Part shown: positions 1-7,994 of the stretch, one piece after another
Position numbering within the stretch: the stretch's first letter is position 1
Layout of the letters: each line of letters opens with the position of its first letter
From: an uncultured Alphaproteobacteria bacterium
Lineage (GTDB): Bacteria > Pseudomonadota > Alphaproteobacteria > HIMB59 > GCA-002718135
DNA: 64,000 bases
Direction of reading: 5' to 3'
NCBI GenBank assembly: GCA_902602515.1
Contig: CACKRG010000002.1
Coordinates: forward strand, 1 to 64,000
Program-made: the position numbers and the translations under genes
The notes under the pieces: model-generated
Seen by the model: the letters and a program-made list of their open reading frames with translations, nothing else
What the model was told of the DNA's origin: nothing
Databases searched by the model: none

Positions 1-309
1 GAAGTAATCTTAATTTCAAGTTCATTAATATCATTTTCAGATTTTGATATTACTGGTTTTATTATTGATAGGTTTTGGTTTAAATTTATTACATATAATT
101 TTGAACTATTATTATTTATATTAGGTTTGATTGTTATTTTTTGTTGTCCAAATTCAAATCAATTTTTAAGAATTTATAAAGATAATATTATGCTACGAAA
201 ACCATTTAATGTTTTTTTTAATATAAGCTTAGGATTGCTATTAGGCTTGTCCATAATTTTGATAATTAAATCGAAAAATATAGAGCCTTTTATTTATTTT
301 ATATTTTAA
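1..309 (+). CDS. C-terminal part of an MBOAT-type membrane O-acyltransferase (5' end outside window)
   Basis: The frame is open from base 1 and ends at TAA 307-309; the tracked ORF starting at 127 is only an internal methionine. About 102 residues are visible, very hydrophobic, with at least two membrane spans and a final helix ending in 'YFIF'. The fragment shows no catalytic motif. The MBOAT call rests on the hydrophobic tail, with a phenylalanine-rich last helix, and on the next gene, an SGNH-fold protein overlapping by one base (TAATG), the usual arrangement of AlgI-like acyltransferases with their AlgJ/AlgX/DltD-like partner. It would sit in the inner membrane and pass acyl groups to an extracytoplasmic glycan. 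Another polytopic membrane protein is possible. Confidence 0.5.
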   Translation, partial: EVILISSSLISFSDFDITGFIIDRFWFKFITYNFELLLFILGLIVIFCCPNSNQFLRIYKDNIMLRKPFNVFFNISLGLLLGLSIILIIKSKNIEPFIYFIF

Positions 310-1364
310 TGAGATCTATATTAACAATCTTAGCAAGCTGTTTTTGTTTTTTGTCAATTTTATATATTTTTGTTTATTTGATAGATCCTAATCAGGATAA
401 TACATATTCATATGATTTTAAATATAGCTTTGGCGGTGGTTATGGCCTCTATACAAAGTTAAAAACAAAACTGAAAAATCAACCATCTGAGCTAATCTTT
501 GGATCTTCAAGATCAAGGTTAATTTCAAACAAAGTTTTGAAATCTAAAAATCAAATCCTAAATATGCATATACTATATGGGAATCCAATTGGTATATATG
601 ATTTTCTAATCAGTCTTAATGATAAACAAATTGAGAATATAAAAAAAGTATACGTACTTTTAGATACGCATGTATTTTGTGGTAGTAATGGTATTAATAA
701 ATATTTTGAGAGCAGTCTTACTAAAAGAACTCTAGATCAAATTCAAACCTTTGACTTAAGTAAGCTTATAAAAGCTTATAGAAAGTTAATAATTAATTTA
801 ATGCCAAAGTATACTTTTGAGGAAAATTATGTACCGCCATTTTATGTTTCGCATAATGGCGAAACAGTTTTTGTTAAGACACCTGAATGGGATGGAATTA
901 ATCAAGAGGGATTACATTCTGTACATTTTAGCTTAGAAACAATTAAACATTTAAAATTAATTGATTCGTGGATGGTAGCAAATAAAAAGAAGATAATTTA
1001 TTTTACGCCCCCACACACATTAAATGATTTTATTGCTCATGCAGACATGGGTTATTTAAACAGATTAATCATACAAAGAATTGAAATTCTTAAAAATTTA
1101 AATGGTTTTTATGATTTTTCTTTAGTTCCAGAACTCATGAAAGATAATAGTTTATGGGAAGATAGTTTTCATTTAAATAAAAAGGGACTTGATTATCTTT
1201 TTAACAAAATAAATTGGGATGAATATTATGTTGAAGATAAGGAATATATAAATGCTACTCAAAACAAAATAAATAAATTTAATATTAAATATAATTTATC
1301 TGAGGAACTATCTTATGAAAATTTTCAACGTATTTATAATGATAGTGAATGTAATTCTAATTAA
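309..1364 (+). CDS. SGNH-fold, membrane-anchored O-acyltransferase/esterase-like partner protein
   Basis: 351 residues. Residues about 3-25 form a signal anchor, placing the rest in the periplasm. A 'FGSSRSR' motif near residue 64-70 fits SGNH block I (nucleophile probably Ser66), and 'DSFH' near 285-288 fits the C-terminal Asp-x-x-His block; together they supply a Ser-Asp-His triad. The protein resembles AlgX/AlgJ/DltD-type partners of MBOAT acyltransferases, which move acetyl groups onto exported polysaccharide. The start ATG overlaps the upstream stop (TAATG), indicating translational coupling with the probable MBOAT gene. The glycan acceptor cannot be told. The fold is fairly secure; transferase versus esterase activity is inference. 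Confidence 0.6.
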   Translation: MRSILTILASCFCFLSILYIFVYLIDPNQDNTYSYDFKYSFGGGYGLYTKLKTKLKNQPSELIFGSSRSRLISNKVLKSKNQILNMHILYGNPIGIYDFLISLNDKQIENIKKVYVLLDTHVFCGSNGINKYFESSLTKRTLDQIQTFDLSKLIKAYRKLIINLMPKYTFEENYVPPFYVSHNGETVFVKTPEWDGINQEGLHSVHFSLETIKHLKLIDSWMVANKKKIIYFTPPHTLNDFIAHADMGYLNRLIIQRIEILKNLNGFYDFSLVPELMKDNSLWEDSFHLNKKGLDYLFNKINWDEYYVEDKEYINATQNKINKFNIKYNLSEELSYENFQRIYNDSECNSN

Positions 1365-1405
1365 AATTATAGACCTATATAAAGATTTTTAATAATAACT
1401 TAAAA

Positions 1406-2275
1406 ATGAAAATATTATTACTAGGTATTTTATTAATTTGTCTTAATGGGTTTACAGGATCTACTTTTGATGCAATTACTAAATTTTTAAGTCTTAATAA
1501 TTATAAATGGTATCATTATTATAGTGTAGGCCTAACAATAGCTGTTATTACTTTATTAATATTTTTAAAATTTCAAGGCGGAATAATAAAACATATTATA
1601 TTGGAAAAAAATCAATACTATTTTTTACCGTTACTAAGAGGTTTACAATTTGCTTTTATTACACCAATAATATTTTATTCGTTAAAGTATATGCCAATAA
1701 ATATTTTTACTATATTATTAATGACAACACCTTTCTTTCTAATAATTTTTGCAAAATTTATTTTAAATGAAAGGCTTAATTTTATAAGTTGGATTGCTAT
1801 TATTGTAGGTTTTATTGGAGTTTTAATAGTGCTGAAGCCTATAAATGTAAGTATAGATATTTATGTTCTTCTTGTTTTATTAGTTGCTATAACTAATGCT
1901 CTAAGCTTTACAGTAGTAAATAAATATTCTTATATTGCTACGACTTATGGGTTTACTTTATATGGTATTGTTCCAGCTACTTTGATTTCTTATTTATTTT
2001 TTTTTATAGACCCAATATTACCTTCAGGAAAGGAATTTTTATTTTTTGCTAGTTCAGGAATTGTAGTAATGATTTCTGCTTGGGCGTTCACGGCAGCTTA
2101 TCATATAGCTGGTAAATATAGCAGTATAATAAGTCCATTTATTTTTTTACAAATATTGTGGGGCTCATTGTATGGTATTATTTTTTTTTCTGAAAAAATT
2201 AGCACTTTGTCAATTATAGGAATTTTTATAATAATAGCATCTGGATCAATTGCAATTTATAATAGAAATAAATAA
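1406..2275 (+). CDS. EamA/DMT-superfamily transporter
   Basis: 289 residues, almost entirely hydrophobic, with about ten predicted membrane helices in two similar halves, as in the EamA (DUF6) drug/metabolite transporter superfamily. The first half carries the typical stretch around 'LKYMPINIFTILLMTTPFF' and 'LNERLNFISWIAIIVGFIGVL'; the second ends with 'FFSEKISTLSIIGIFIIIASG'. Such proteins export or import small metabolites across the inner membrane; the substrate cannot be predicted. It stands 41 bases after the SGNH gene on the same strand and may share its transcript. A lysine-rich short tail closes the protein, as is common in this family. Confidence 0.8.
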   Translation: MKILLLGILLICLNGFTGSTFDAITKFLSLNNYKWYHYYSVGLTIAVITLLIFLKFQGGIIKHIILEKNQYYFLPLLRGLQFAFITPIIFYSLKYMPINIFTILLMTTPFFLIIFAKFILNERLNFISWIAIIVGFIGVLIVLKPINVSIDIYVLLVLLVAITNALSFTVVNKYSYIATTYGFTLYGIVPATLISYLFFFIDPILPSGKEFLFFASSGIVVMISAWAFTAAYHIAGKYSSIISPFIFLQILWGSLYGIIFFSEKISTLSIIGIFIIIASGSIAIYNRNK

Positions 2276-2347
2276 TAATATAAACTTAAAAATTAAAGCC
2301 CATAGACTAAACGATAAAAACCAAGTAATACAGTAAAAAACTAATAT

Positions 2348-2432
2348 GGGAGTATGGCGGAACTGGTAGACGCGCCGGATTCAAAATCCGGTCATTTCGG
2401 TGGTGTGGGTTCGATTCCCTCTACTCCTACCA
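2348..2432 (+). tRNA. tRNA-Leu (anticodon CAA)
   Basis: An 85-base tRNA with encoded CCA. Acceptor strands GGGAGTA and TACTCCT pair over seven positions (one G-U), followed by discriminator A and CCA. The anticodon stem CCGGA/TCCGG closes loop TTCAAAA with anticodon CAA, reading UUG. A longer variable arm (about 11 bases around 'TCATTTCGGTGGT') marks a class II tRNA, as expected for leucine. The T arm holds the usual GTTCGATTC. The tracked ORF beginning at 2400 starts inside this gene and is not a valid start for the downstream protein. Confidence 0.96.
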
Positions 2433-2462
2433 ATTATTTATGTTTTAAAAAAGAATGAAAAA

Positions 2463-3047
2463 ATGAGTATTTTTAGAAAATTATATGATTGGACACTAGA
2501 TCAATCATCAAAAAAATATGCTACGTGGTTTTTAGCATTCATATCATTTATTGAGAGTTCATTCTTTCCAATACCACCAGATATAATTTTGATACCAATA
2601 ATAATAGCAAAAAGAACGAAGGCTTTTATGTTAGCTTTTATTTGCACAGTTTCTTCTGTTATTGGTGGTTTGTTTGGATATCTAATTGGTTTCGCGTTAT
2701 TTAATAGCATAGGGATAGTCCTAGTTAATTTCTACAATATGCAAAAGTATATTAGTGACTTAACAGAGTACTACAATAACTATGGTGTGTGGTTTGTTTT
2801 GATAGCTGGTTTTACTCCTTTACCATTTAAAGTTATTACCATTGCAAGTGGGTTGTTTCAGTTGAACTTAGTTGTTTTTTTAGTTTGCTCTTTGATCTCA
2901 AGAGGTTGTAGGTTTTATTTGATTGCTACACTCTTGTATTTTTTTGGTGAGTCAATAAAGAATTTTATTGATAGATATTTTAATATTTTAACAGTATTAT
3001 TTTTTATACTTTTAATTAGCGGTATATTTATTTTGAAATATATATGA
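2463..3047 (+). CDS. DedA/YqaA-family inner-membrane protein
   Basis: 194 residues from the ATG at 2463; the ORF track starts at a GTG inside tRNA-Leu, which is rejected. Several membrane helices are visible. The early 'ESSFFPIPPD' motif and the later 'GFTPLPFKVITIASG' segment are typical of the DedA/SNARE-associated (VTT) family, and 'RGCRFYLIATLLYFFG' matches the YqaA-like branch. DedA proteins are inner-membrane transporters implicated in lipid flipping and envelope maintenance; the substrate here is unknown. The stop overlaps the dsbB start by four bases (ATGA), so the two are probably co-translated. Confidence 0.85.
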   Translation: MSIFRKLYDWTLDQSSKKYATWFLAFISFIESSFFPIPPDIILIPIIIAKRTKAFMLAFICTVSSVIGGLFGYLIGFALFNSIGIVLVNFYNMQKYISDLTEYYNNYGVWFVLIAGFTPLPFKVITIASGLFQLNLVVFLVCSLISRGCRFYLIATLLYFFGESIKNFIDRYFNILTVLFFILLISGIFILKYI

Positions 3048-3541
3048 TTTTAAGAAATTGGCATTTATTACTTTTATTAATTAGTTCAATATCAATAATA
3101 TCTGCTTTAGTTGCTGAATATGTTTTTAATCTTCAGCCTTGTGAATTGTGCCTTAAACAAAGACATCCATATTATTTTTTGATACTAATATGTTTATTAC
3201 TTATATTTTTTCAAAATAATTATAAATTGTTAAGTTACGTTTCAATTCAGATTGCAATAATATACGGGCTATTCTATGCAATTTGGCATGTAGGAGTCGA
3301 GAATAATCTTTTAAAAGGTCCTGCTGGGTGCTCATCTGGTTTAGAGCTTTCAAAAGATACTGGTGACTTAAAAGAACAAATATTATCCCAACAGGTTATA
3401 AGTTGTGATGATGTAGTTTGGAACTTATTTGGCCTATCTGCTGCTTCAATAAATACAATAGTTATGCTATTTATTTTTTTTATTAACGCTATATATATAA
3501 TTAAATATTATGGCTTTAAAAAAGAAAAAAAAATCATCTAA
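3044..3541 (+). CDS. dsbB: DsbB-family disulfide bond formation protein
   Basis: 165 residues with four predicted membrane helices. The first periplasmic loop has 'QPCELC' (Cys33, Cys36), the quinone-linked redox pair, and the second loop has Cys96 ('AGCSS') and Cys121 ('SCDDVVW'), the pair that reoxidises the DsbA partner. This is the complete four-cysteine set of DsbB, which passes electrons from periplasmic thiols to ubiquinone. It overlaps dedA by four bases and runs 32 bases into coq7, which makes ubiquinone, so the neighbourhood is functionally sensible. The last codons share a run of nine A with coq7 (see findings). Confidence 0.9.
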   Translation: MILRNWHLLLLLISSISIISALVAEYVFNLQPCELCLKQRHPYYFLILICLLLIFFQNNYKLLSYVSIQIAIIYGLFYAIWHVGVENNLLKGPAGCSSGLELSKDTGDLKEQILSQQVISCDDVVWNLFGLSAASINTIVMLFIFFINAIYIIKYYGFKKEKKII

Positions 3542-4082
3542 GAAAAAAACGCGTTCATCAAAAAAAACAGATCGTGATACACTTGAGGAAATAATTCGAG
3601 TGGATCATGCTGGCGAATATGGTGCAACAAGAATATATGATGGTCAAATAGCAATTTTTGGAAAAAATTCAAAAATTGGTAAAACTATTCAGCACATGGC
3701 AGACCAAGAACAAGAACATATTAACAAATTTAATGAACTAATCCTTGAGCACAGGGTAAGGCCAACCGCTCTTCTTCCAATTTGGAATATTGCTGGATTT
3801 GCACTAGGAGCCTCGACTGCACTTCTTGGTGAAAAAGCTGCTATGGCTTGTACAGTTGCCGTTGAAAAGGTAATAGGAGATCATTATCAAGAACAATTAG
3901 GCCTATTAGAGGATGATCATAAAGAATTGAAAAATACTATTTCTAAATTTAGAGATGACGAAATGGAACACCACGACATAGGTATTGATCATGATGCAGA
4001 AAATGCTCCTGGATATAAAATAATGTCTAAAGCAATAGAATTTGGATGCAAGACAGCTATTGCGATTTCAAAAAAGATCTAG
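3510..4082 (+). CDS. coq7: Demethoxyubiquinone hydroxylase (Coq7 family)
   Basis: 190 residues. After a lysine-rich N-terminus of about 20 residues comes the diiron four-helix ferritin-like domain: 'RVDHAGEYGA' (Glu36), 'DQEQEH' (Glu67-His70), 'AVEKVIGDHY' (Glu119) and 'DEMEHHDIG' (Glu151, Glu153, His154). These supply the carboxylate/histidine ligands for the two irons. The enzyme hydroxylates 5-demethoxyubiquinone in the penultimate step of ubiquinone synthesis. The ATG at 3510 lies within dsbB (32-base overlap); the next in-frame methionine is inside the catalytic domain, so this start is favoured. The basic N-terminus is partly forced by the shared A-rich overlap. It converges with the HNH gene, overlapping four bases. 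Confidence 0.93.
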   Translation: MALKKKKKSSKKKTRSSKKTDRDTLEEIIRVDHAGEYGATRIYDGQIAIFGKNSKIGKTIQHMADQEQEHINKFNELILEHRVRPTALLPIWNIAGFALGASTALLGEKAAMACTVAVEKVIGDHYQEQLGLLEDDHKELKNTISKFRDDEMEHHDIGIDHDAENAPGYKIMSKAIEFGCKTAIAISKKI

Positions 4083-4633
4083 TTTTCTAGTTCAGTATCC
4101 CAATATAAGTAATCCCTCCAAGTCTCATGAAGAAAATTCGGTGGAAAGTTTCTTCCATTGTTTTGGAGTTGAATAGATGTTGGCCTAATTGGCTTTTTAA
4201 TTAATTTCATTTCTGTATTTTGAATTAATTTCCTGCCTTTTTTAAGATTACAAGAAGTACATGCAGAAACAACATTTTCCCATGTAGTTTTTCCATTTAA
4301 ACATTTAGGAATTAAGTGATCAAATGTTAATTCACTAGCAGGATAACGTTCTGTACAATATTGACATGTAAAATTATCTCTAAGGAAAACATTGAATCTT
4401 GTAAATGCTGGTTTCCTCTGTGGTGTTACATAATCTTTTAAAGCAATTACACTAGGTAGTTTGAAAGCTGTATTAGGTGAACGTACTTCTTTGTCATAAC
4501 TCTCAATTACTGAGACTCTCTCTAAAAAAACTGCTTTAATTGCATCTTGCCATGAGCAAAGTGAGAGTGGATAGTAAGAAAGTGGTCTAAAATCTGCATT
4601 AAGCACTAGTGCTGGATTTTGAATTGCACTCAT
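4079..4633 (-). CDS. HNH endonuclease family protein
   Basis: 184 residues. The second half has an HNH zinc-finger nuclease core: 'FTCQYC' (first CxxC), 'LTFDHLIPKCLNGKTTWEN' (the DH of HNH) and 'ACTSCNLKKGRK' (second CxxC plus Asn). The N-terminal half, starting near 'PALVLNADFRPLSYYPLSLCSW', is typical of a chromosomal HNH group common in Alphaproteobacteria. No methylase or integrase lies near, so it is not an obvious restriction or mobile enzyme; its physiological substrate is unknown. It stands alone on the minus strand, 63 bases downstream of the esterase gene. Confidence 0.85.
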   Translation of the reverse strand: MSAIQNPALVLNADFRPLSYYPLSLCSWQDAIKAVFLERVSVIESYDKEVRSPNTAFKLPSVIALKDYVTPQRKPAFTRFNVFLRDNFTCQYCTERYPASELTFDHLIPKCLNGKTTWENVVSACTSCNLKKGRKLIQNTEMKLIKKPIRPTSIQLQNNGRNFPPNFLHETWRDYLYWDTELEN

Positions 4634-4696
4634 TTAGTTTATACTAACCCATGTCATAATATTCATATAGTACTATAATATTATGATTCGATTACT

Positions 4697-5401
4697 TTAA
4701 ATATTTTTTTTTATAAAATCCTGAAATAATTTGATTGTATCTGGTGACATTGTGTGAGTATCTTCTTTAATCAGATGAGACTCAAAATTATGATTATCTT
4801 TTTTTAAAATATCTATAGACTGATTGAAATTTGAAATTGGAAGCACATCATCTTTTGAACCGTGTGATATAAATATTGGCGTTTGTTGAAAAATAAAATT
4901 TGGGGTTTCATTTTTTTTTATTATTCTTGAAGATATAATGCCCATGCCACCTAATTTAGATTTTAATGATCTTCCTAATTCAAAAGCCATTATACCACCC
5001 TGTGAAAACCCCATCACAAAACAATCTTTCATTTCCAATTTTAAATTTTCCAAAATTAGCGAAATTGTATTATTTATTTTTAATACATTTTCTCTAATAA
5101 TTTTATTTATCACATCATATTCTTTTGGACCTGCGTCAGATATATAAACTCCATTTATATAAAGATCGAACCATTGGTATCCCATTGGATTACCTGGCAT
5201 AATACTTGGAGCATTTAGAGCTACATAGTGCATTCCCCACTCATCTAAATCTAGAGGTTCAGCTAAATGAACAAAATTTGCAGCATTGTCACCATATCCA
5301 TGGAGCATAATCATTACTTTTTTTGGATTGTCGTGTTTAGATATTGCAGGACCTGATAAAATATTATCCATAAAAACCTTATGTATGAATTCTTGCTTCA
5401 A
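4697..5401 (-). CDS. Phospholipase/carboxylesterase-type alpha/beta hydrolase
   Basis: 234 residues. Features of the PF02230 carboxylesterase family are clear: 'MLHGYGDNAANF' (oxyanion region), 'GFSQGG' with nucleophile Ser133, 'SHGSKDDVLP' with the likely Asp near 185, and 'DTHTM' with His near 215. There is no signal peptide, so it is cytosolic. Family members hydrolyse short acyl or lysophospholipid esters; the substrate here is unknown. The gene probably shares a minus-strand transcript with the HNH gene downstream. Divergent from the HIG1-domain gene, with about 28 bases between the start codons. Confidence 0.85.
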   Translation of the reverse strand: MKQEFIHKVFMDNILSGPAISKHDNPKKVMIMLHGYGDNAANFVHLAEPLDLDEWGMHYVALNAPSIMPGNPMGYQWFDLYINGVYISDAGPKEYDVINKIIRENVLKINNTISLILENLKLEMKDCFVMGFSQGGIMAFELGRSLKSKLGGMGIISSRIIKKNETPNFIFQQTPIFISHGSKDDVLPISNFNQSIDILKKDNHNFESHLIKEDTHTMSPDTIKLFQDFIKKNI

Positions 5402-5429
5402 TCAAGAAAAGTTTTATATAGGTAATTAT

Positions 5430-5624
5430 ATGAGTTCTATGCAGATAATCCTAGTTTTATTTATGCTAGCTACGCTTGCAGTAGTTGTAATTGGTGTAAT
5501 TGCAATGGCTGTAAATGGTAAATTAAATAAAAATCATAGTAATAAATTAATGAGATTAAGAGTTTTATTTCAAGCTATAGCCATACTTGTATTTGTAATT
5601 ATGATTTGGTTGGCCAGAAATTAG
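5430..5624 (+). CDS. HIG1-domain (twin transmembrane) small protein
   Basis: 64 residues from ATG 5430; the longer tracked ORF (start 5286) is antisense to the esterase and is rejected. Two membrane helices ('IILVLFMLATLAVVVIGVIA' and 'LFQAIAILVFVIMIWLA') flank a short basic loop with 'SNKLMRLRVLFQ', the hallmark of the HIG_1_N (hypoxia-induced gene 1) family. Bacterial members are inner-membrane proteins, and mitochondrial relatives help assemble respiratory supercomplexes; a respiratory role here is inference. A GTG or a second ATG nine bases on are less likely starts. Confidence 0.8.
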   Translation: MSSMQIILVLFMLATLAVVVIGVIAMAVNGKLNKNHSNKLMRLRVLFQAIAILVFVIMIWLARN

Positions 5625-5679
5625 TAATTAAGAGACTAGCAAATAACTCAATTATTTAGTATATAATTAAGTCATTGTT

Positions 5680-5862
5680 ATGGGCATTCACTTTAATCAT
5701 AAATCTAAAGCGGGAGACCGCAAAATGCAAAAAGAGCTTAAGCTTAAAATGAAAGCAGAAGAGCGTAAAAGGAAGCGTGAAGAACAGGAACGTCTTAAAC
5801 AAGAAGAAGAAATGCGAAAATTAGAAGAGCTTACAAGACCCGATAGTAAAGAAACAAAGTAG
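5680..5862 (+). CDS. Small charged coiled-coil protein, function unknown
   Basis: 60 residues, highly charged, with a continuous helical, coiled-coil-like middle ('AEERKRKREEQERLKQEEEMR') and no membrane segment or recognised domain. It stands 55 bases after the HIG1-domain gene on the same strand, and nothing else lies between it and the convergent hydrolase gene. Codon use is similar to its neighbours. I do not recognise the family. It is probably real because it fills an otherwise unexplained slot with a complete reading frame, but an unexpressed ORF cannot be excluded. Confidence 0.5.
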   Translation: MGIHFNHKSKAGDRKMQKELKLKMKAEERKRKREEQERLKQEEEMRKLEELTRPDSKETK

Positions 5863-5870
5863 TCCTAGTT

Positions 5871-6683
5871 TTAGTTGATTGGATCCTTTTCAAGTATAAA
5901 TTTCTTTAGAATTTCTAAAGTTTGATCTGCCTCTTCTAAAAGCATCATGTGGCCACAATTCTCAATTATATGTACTTCTGAACCTTTGATCATATCAGCA
6001 AGCTTTTTACCATCTTTCAAACGACACATCCGATCTTGTGCACCTAATATTGATATAGTTGGCAAATCTAATTTTTTTGCGATCTCTGGTCCATTTTTGT
6101 AATTATCACATGCTCTAAAATCCACACCTAAAGTATCTTTGATTTCTTTATTTTGAACGATCATTGATCCAACATTTAGGTGATACAAACCTGGAACTGG
6201 ATGACCTCCAAAATGTCCTGCTGGTCCATGTGCAAAATCCATCATTAGATCGACAGCCTTAGGGTTACTTTCTTCAGCAAGACTTAATAATTCTGGATTC
6301 ATAGGAATTGCAGATGCTCCGCCCATAAGAGTTAATGTTTTTATTTTTTCAGGATGTTGCGCAACACATTCCATAGTTACAAGACAGCCTTGAGAGTGTC
6401 CTACGAGAGACGCTTGCTTACATCCAACTGCTTCAATTACATCACCAATCCAGTCACCCATTTCCTCAATTGTTTTTAAACTTTCACCAGATGATAAACC
6501 ATGACCAGGTAGATCAACTGCTAAAACACTGTATCCCCGAAAAGCAAAATACCTTGTTTGAAGAACCCAAACCATATGACTCAAACCACTTCCGTGAACA
6601 AAAACAATTAATGGTTTATTTTTATCAAAAGGTCTGCCTCCAGTGGAGGCAAACGTATCAATACCTCTTACTTTAAATTTCAT
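5871..6683 (-). CDS. Alpha/beta hydrolase
   Basis: 270 residues of the alpha/beta hydrolase fold: 'VFVHGSGLSHMVW' (oxyanion hole), 'GHSQG' with nucleophile Ser97, 'GAQDRMCR' with the acid Asp, and 'NCGHMML' with the catalytic His. No signal peptide, so it is cytosolic. The stop of metY and the start of this gene are adjacent (6684/6683), which argues for one operon with metY, the acyl-CoA ligase and the FadN-like enzyme. It may act as an esterase or thioesterase in the same catabolic route; the substrate cannot be inferred. Confidence 0.82.
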   Translation of the reverse strand: MKFKVRGIDTFASTGGRPFDKNKPLIVFVHGSGLSHMVWVLQTRYFAFRGYSVLAVDLPGHGLSSGESLKTIEEMGDWIGDVIEAVGCKQASLVGHSQGCLVTMECVAQHPEKIKTLTLMGGASAIPMNPELLSLAEESNPKAVDLMMDFAHGPAGHFGGHPVPGLYHLNVGSMIVQNKEIKDTLGVDFRACDNYKNGPEIAKKLDLPTISILGAQDRMCRLKDGKKLADMIKGSEVHIIENCGHMMLLEEADQTLEILKKFILEKDPIN

Positions 6684-7994
6684 TTATTTGTTTGCAACTA
6701 ATCGAGGTTTTTTTGCTGCTCTAAATCCATCTTCAAAATCATTTACAATATCTTCGAAGTCTTCTAGACCAACAGAAAGTCTAATCATGTCATGAGATAA
6801 TCCAGCAAATTTCAGAGTAGCCTCATCCATTTGAGAGTGCGTTGCTGATGCTGGGTGTATAACTAGTGTTCTCGCATCACCAACATTTGCTAAATGTGAT
6901 GCAAGTTTTACATTGTTAATAAATGCAGCTCCAGCCTCCTTGCCACCTTTAATTCCAAACGCAATCATTGAGCCAGTACCCTTAGGCAGAATCTTTTCCG
7001 CAAGTTCTTTATCTGGATGTCCAGGAGCACTAGCGTGTGATACCCAAGCTACACTTTCATGATTTGATAAATACTCAACCATTTTTAAAGCATTGGAACA
7101 ATGCTTTTCCATACGTAGAGAGAGAGTTTCTATACCATGTAAAATATTCCATGCATTTTGTGGAGCTAAACATGGTCCCATGTCTCTCATCCCTTCAGCT
7201 CTTGCCATCATTGTAAAAGCTGTTGGACCAAATTCTTCTGCAAATGATAATCCATGATAGCCTTCATACGGTTCAGTCATAGAAGGAAATTTATCATTTT
7301 GCATCCAATCAAAAGTTCCACCTTCAACTAATATACCTGCCATAGAAGAACCATTACCGCTCATCCATTTAGTTAGTGAGTGCACTACAAGATCTGCCCC
7401 GTGTTCAAAAGGTCTACACAAATAAGGAGTTTGATAAGTGCTATCAATAATTAATGGAATACCTGCTTCTTTTGCTATTTTAGAAACCTCTGGCATGTTC
7501 ATTAATTCATTACCTGGATTACCAACAAGTTCACCAAAAATACCTTTAGTATTTGGTTGAATTGCTTTTTTGAAACCTTCAGTATCTCTCGGTTTTACAA
7601 AAGTTGTTTTAATACCAAACTTAGGAAGTGTTAATCTAAATAAATTTACCGTTCCTCCATATAGCTGTGAGGACACTACCATATGATCACCAGCATTACA
7701 CAAAGTCATAATAGTTAAAAATATTGCACTCATTCCAGAAGCAGTTGCAAGAGCAGCTGTTCCACCTTCTAATGCACAAACTCTTTCCTCTAGAACTTGA
7801 ACAGTAGGATTAGACATACGACTATAGATGTGACCACCTCTTTCTAAATTAAAAAGTGCTGCAGCATGATCAACGTCATCAAACATATATGAGGTAGTCT
7901 GATAAATTGGAATTTGTCTTGAGCCAGCGTTTTTACTTGGTTGATAACCAGCATGTAGACTTAGTGTGTCAAATTTATAAGTTTTTGGATCCAT
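6684..7994 (-). CDS. metY: O-acetylhomoserine aminocarboxypropyltransferase (sulfhydrylase)
   Basis: 436 residues, a full-length Cys/Met-metabolism PLP enzyme. The PLP lysine lies in 'HSLTKWMSGNG' (about Lys209). Family markers are 'FDTLSLHAGYQP' at the N-terminus, 'SRMSNPT', and the C-terminal 'GDARTLVIHPASATHSQ', which are characteristic of MetY rather than MetB/MetC. It replaces the acetyl group of O-acetylhomoserine with sulfide (giving homocysteine) or methanethiol (giving methionine). MetX, which makes that substrate, is in the same window at 18.5 kb. Here it lies directly between an alpha/beta hydrolase and an acyl-CoA ligase with zero-base junctions. No SAM-II-like element is seen ahead of it. 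Confidence 0.92.
   Translation of the reverse strand: MDPKTYKFDTLSLHAGYQPSKNAGSRQIPIYQTTSYMFDDVDHAAALFNLERGGHIYSRMSNPTVQVLEERVCALEGGTAALATASGMSAIFLTIMTLCNAGDHMVVSSQLYGGTVNLFRLTLPKFGIKTTFVKPRDTEGFKKAIQPNTKGIFGELVGNPGNELMNMPEVSKIAKEAGIPLIIDSTYQTPYLCRPFEHGADLVVHSLTKWMSGNGSSMAGILVEGGTFDWMQNDKFPSMTEPYEGYHGLSFAEEFGPTAFTMMARAEGMRDMGPCLAPQNAWNILHGIETLSLRMEKHCSNALKMVEYLSNHESVAWVSHASAPGHPDKELAEKILPKGTGSMIAFGIKGGKEAGAAFINNVKLASHLANVGDARTLVIHPASATHSQMDEATLKFAGLSHDMIRLSVGLEDFEDIVNDFEDGFRAAKKPRLVANK

Noticed and set aside
2348-2432. tRNA-Leu as an integration site for a mobile element
   Set aside because: No integrase, no repeat of the tRNA 3' end and no foreign-looking block follows; downstream genes are housekeeping.
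2400-2462. N-terminal extension of the DedA gene to a GTG at 2400
   Set aside because: The extension lies inside tRNA-Leu; the ATG at 2463 fits the family start.
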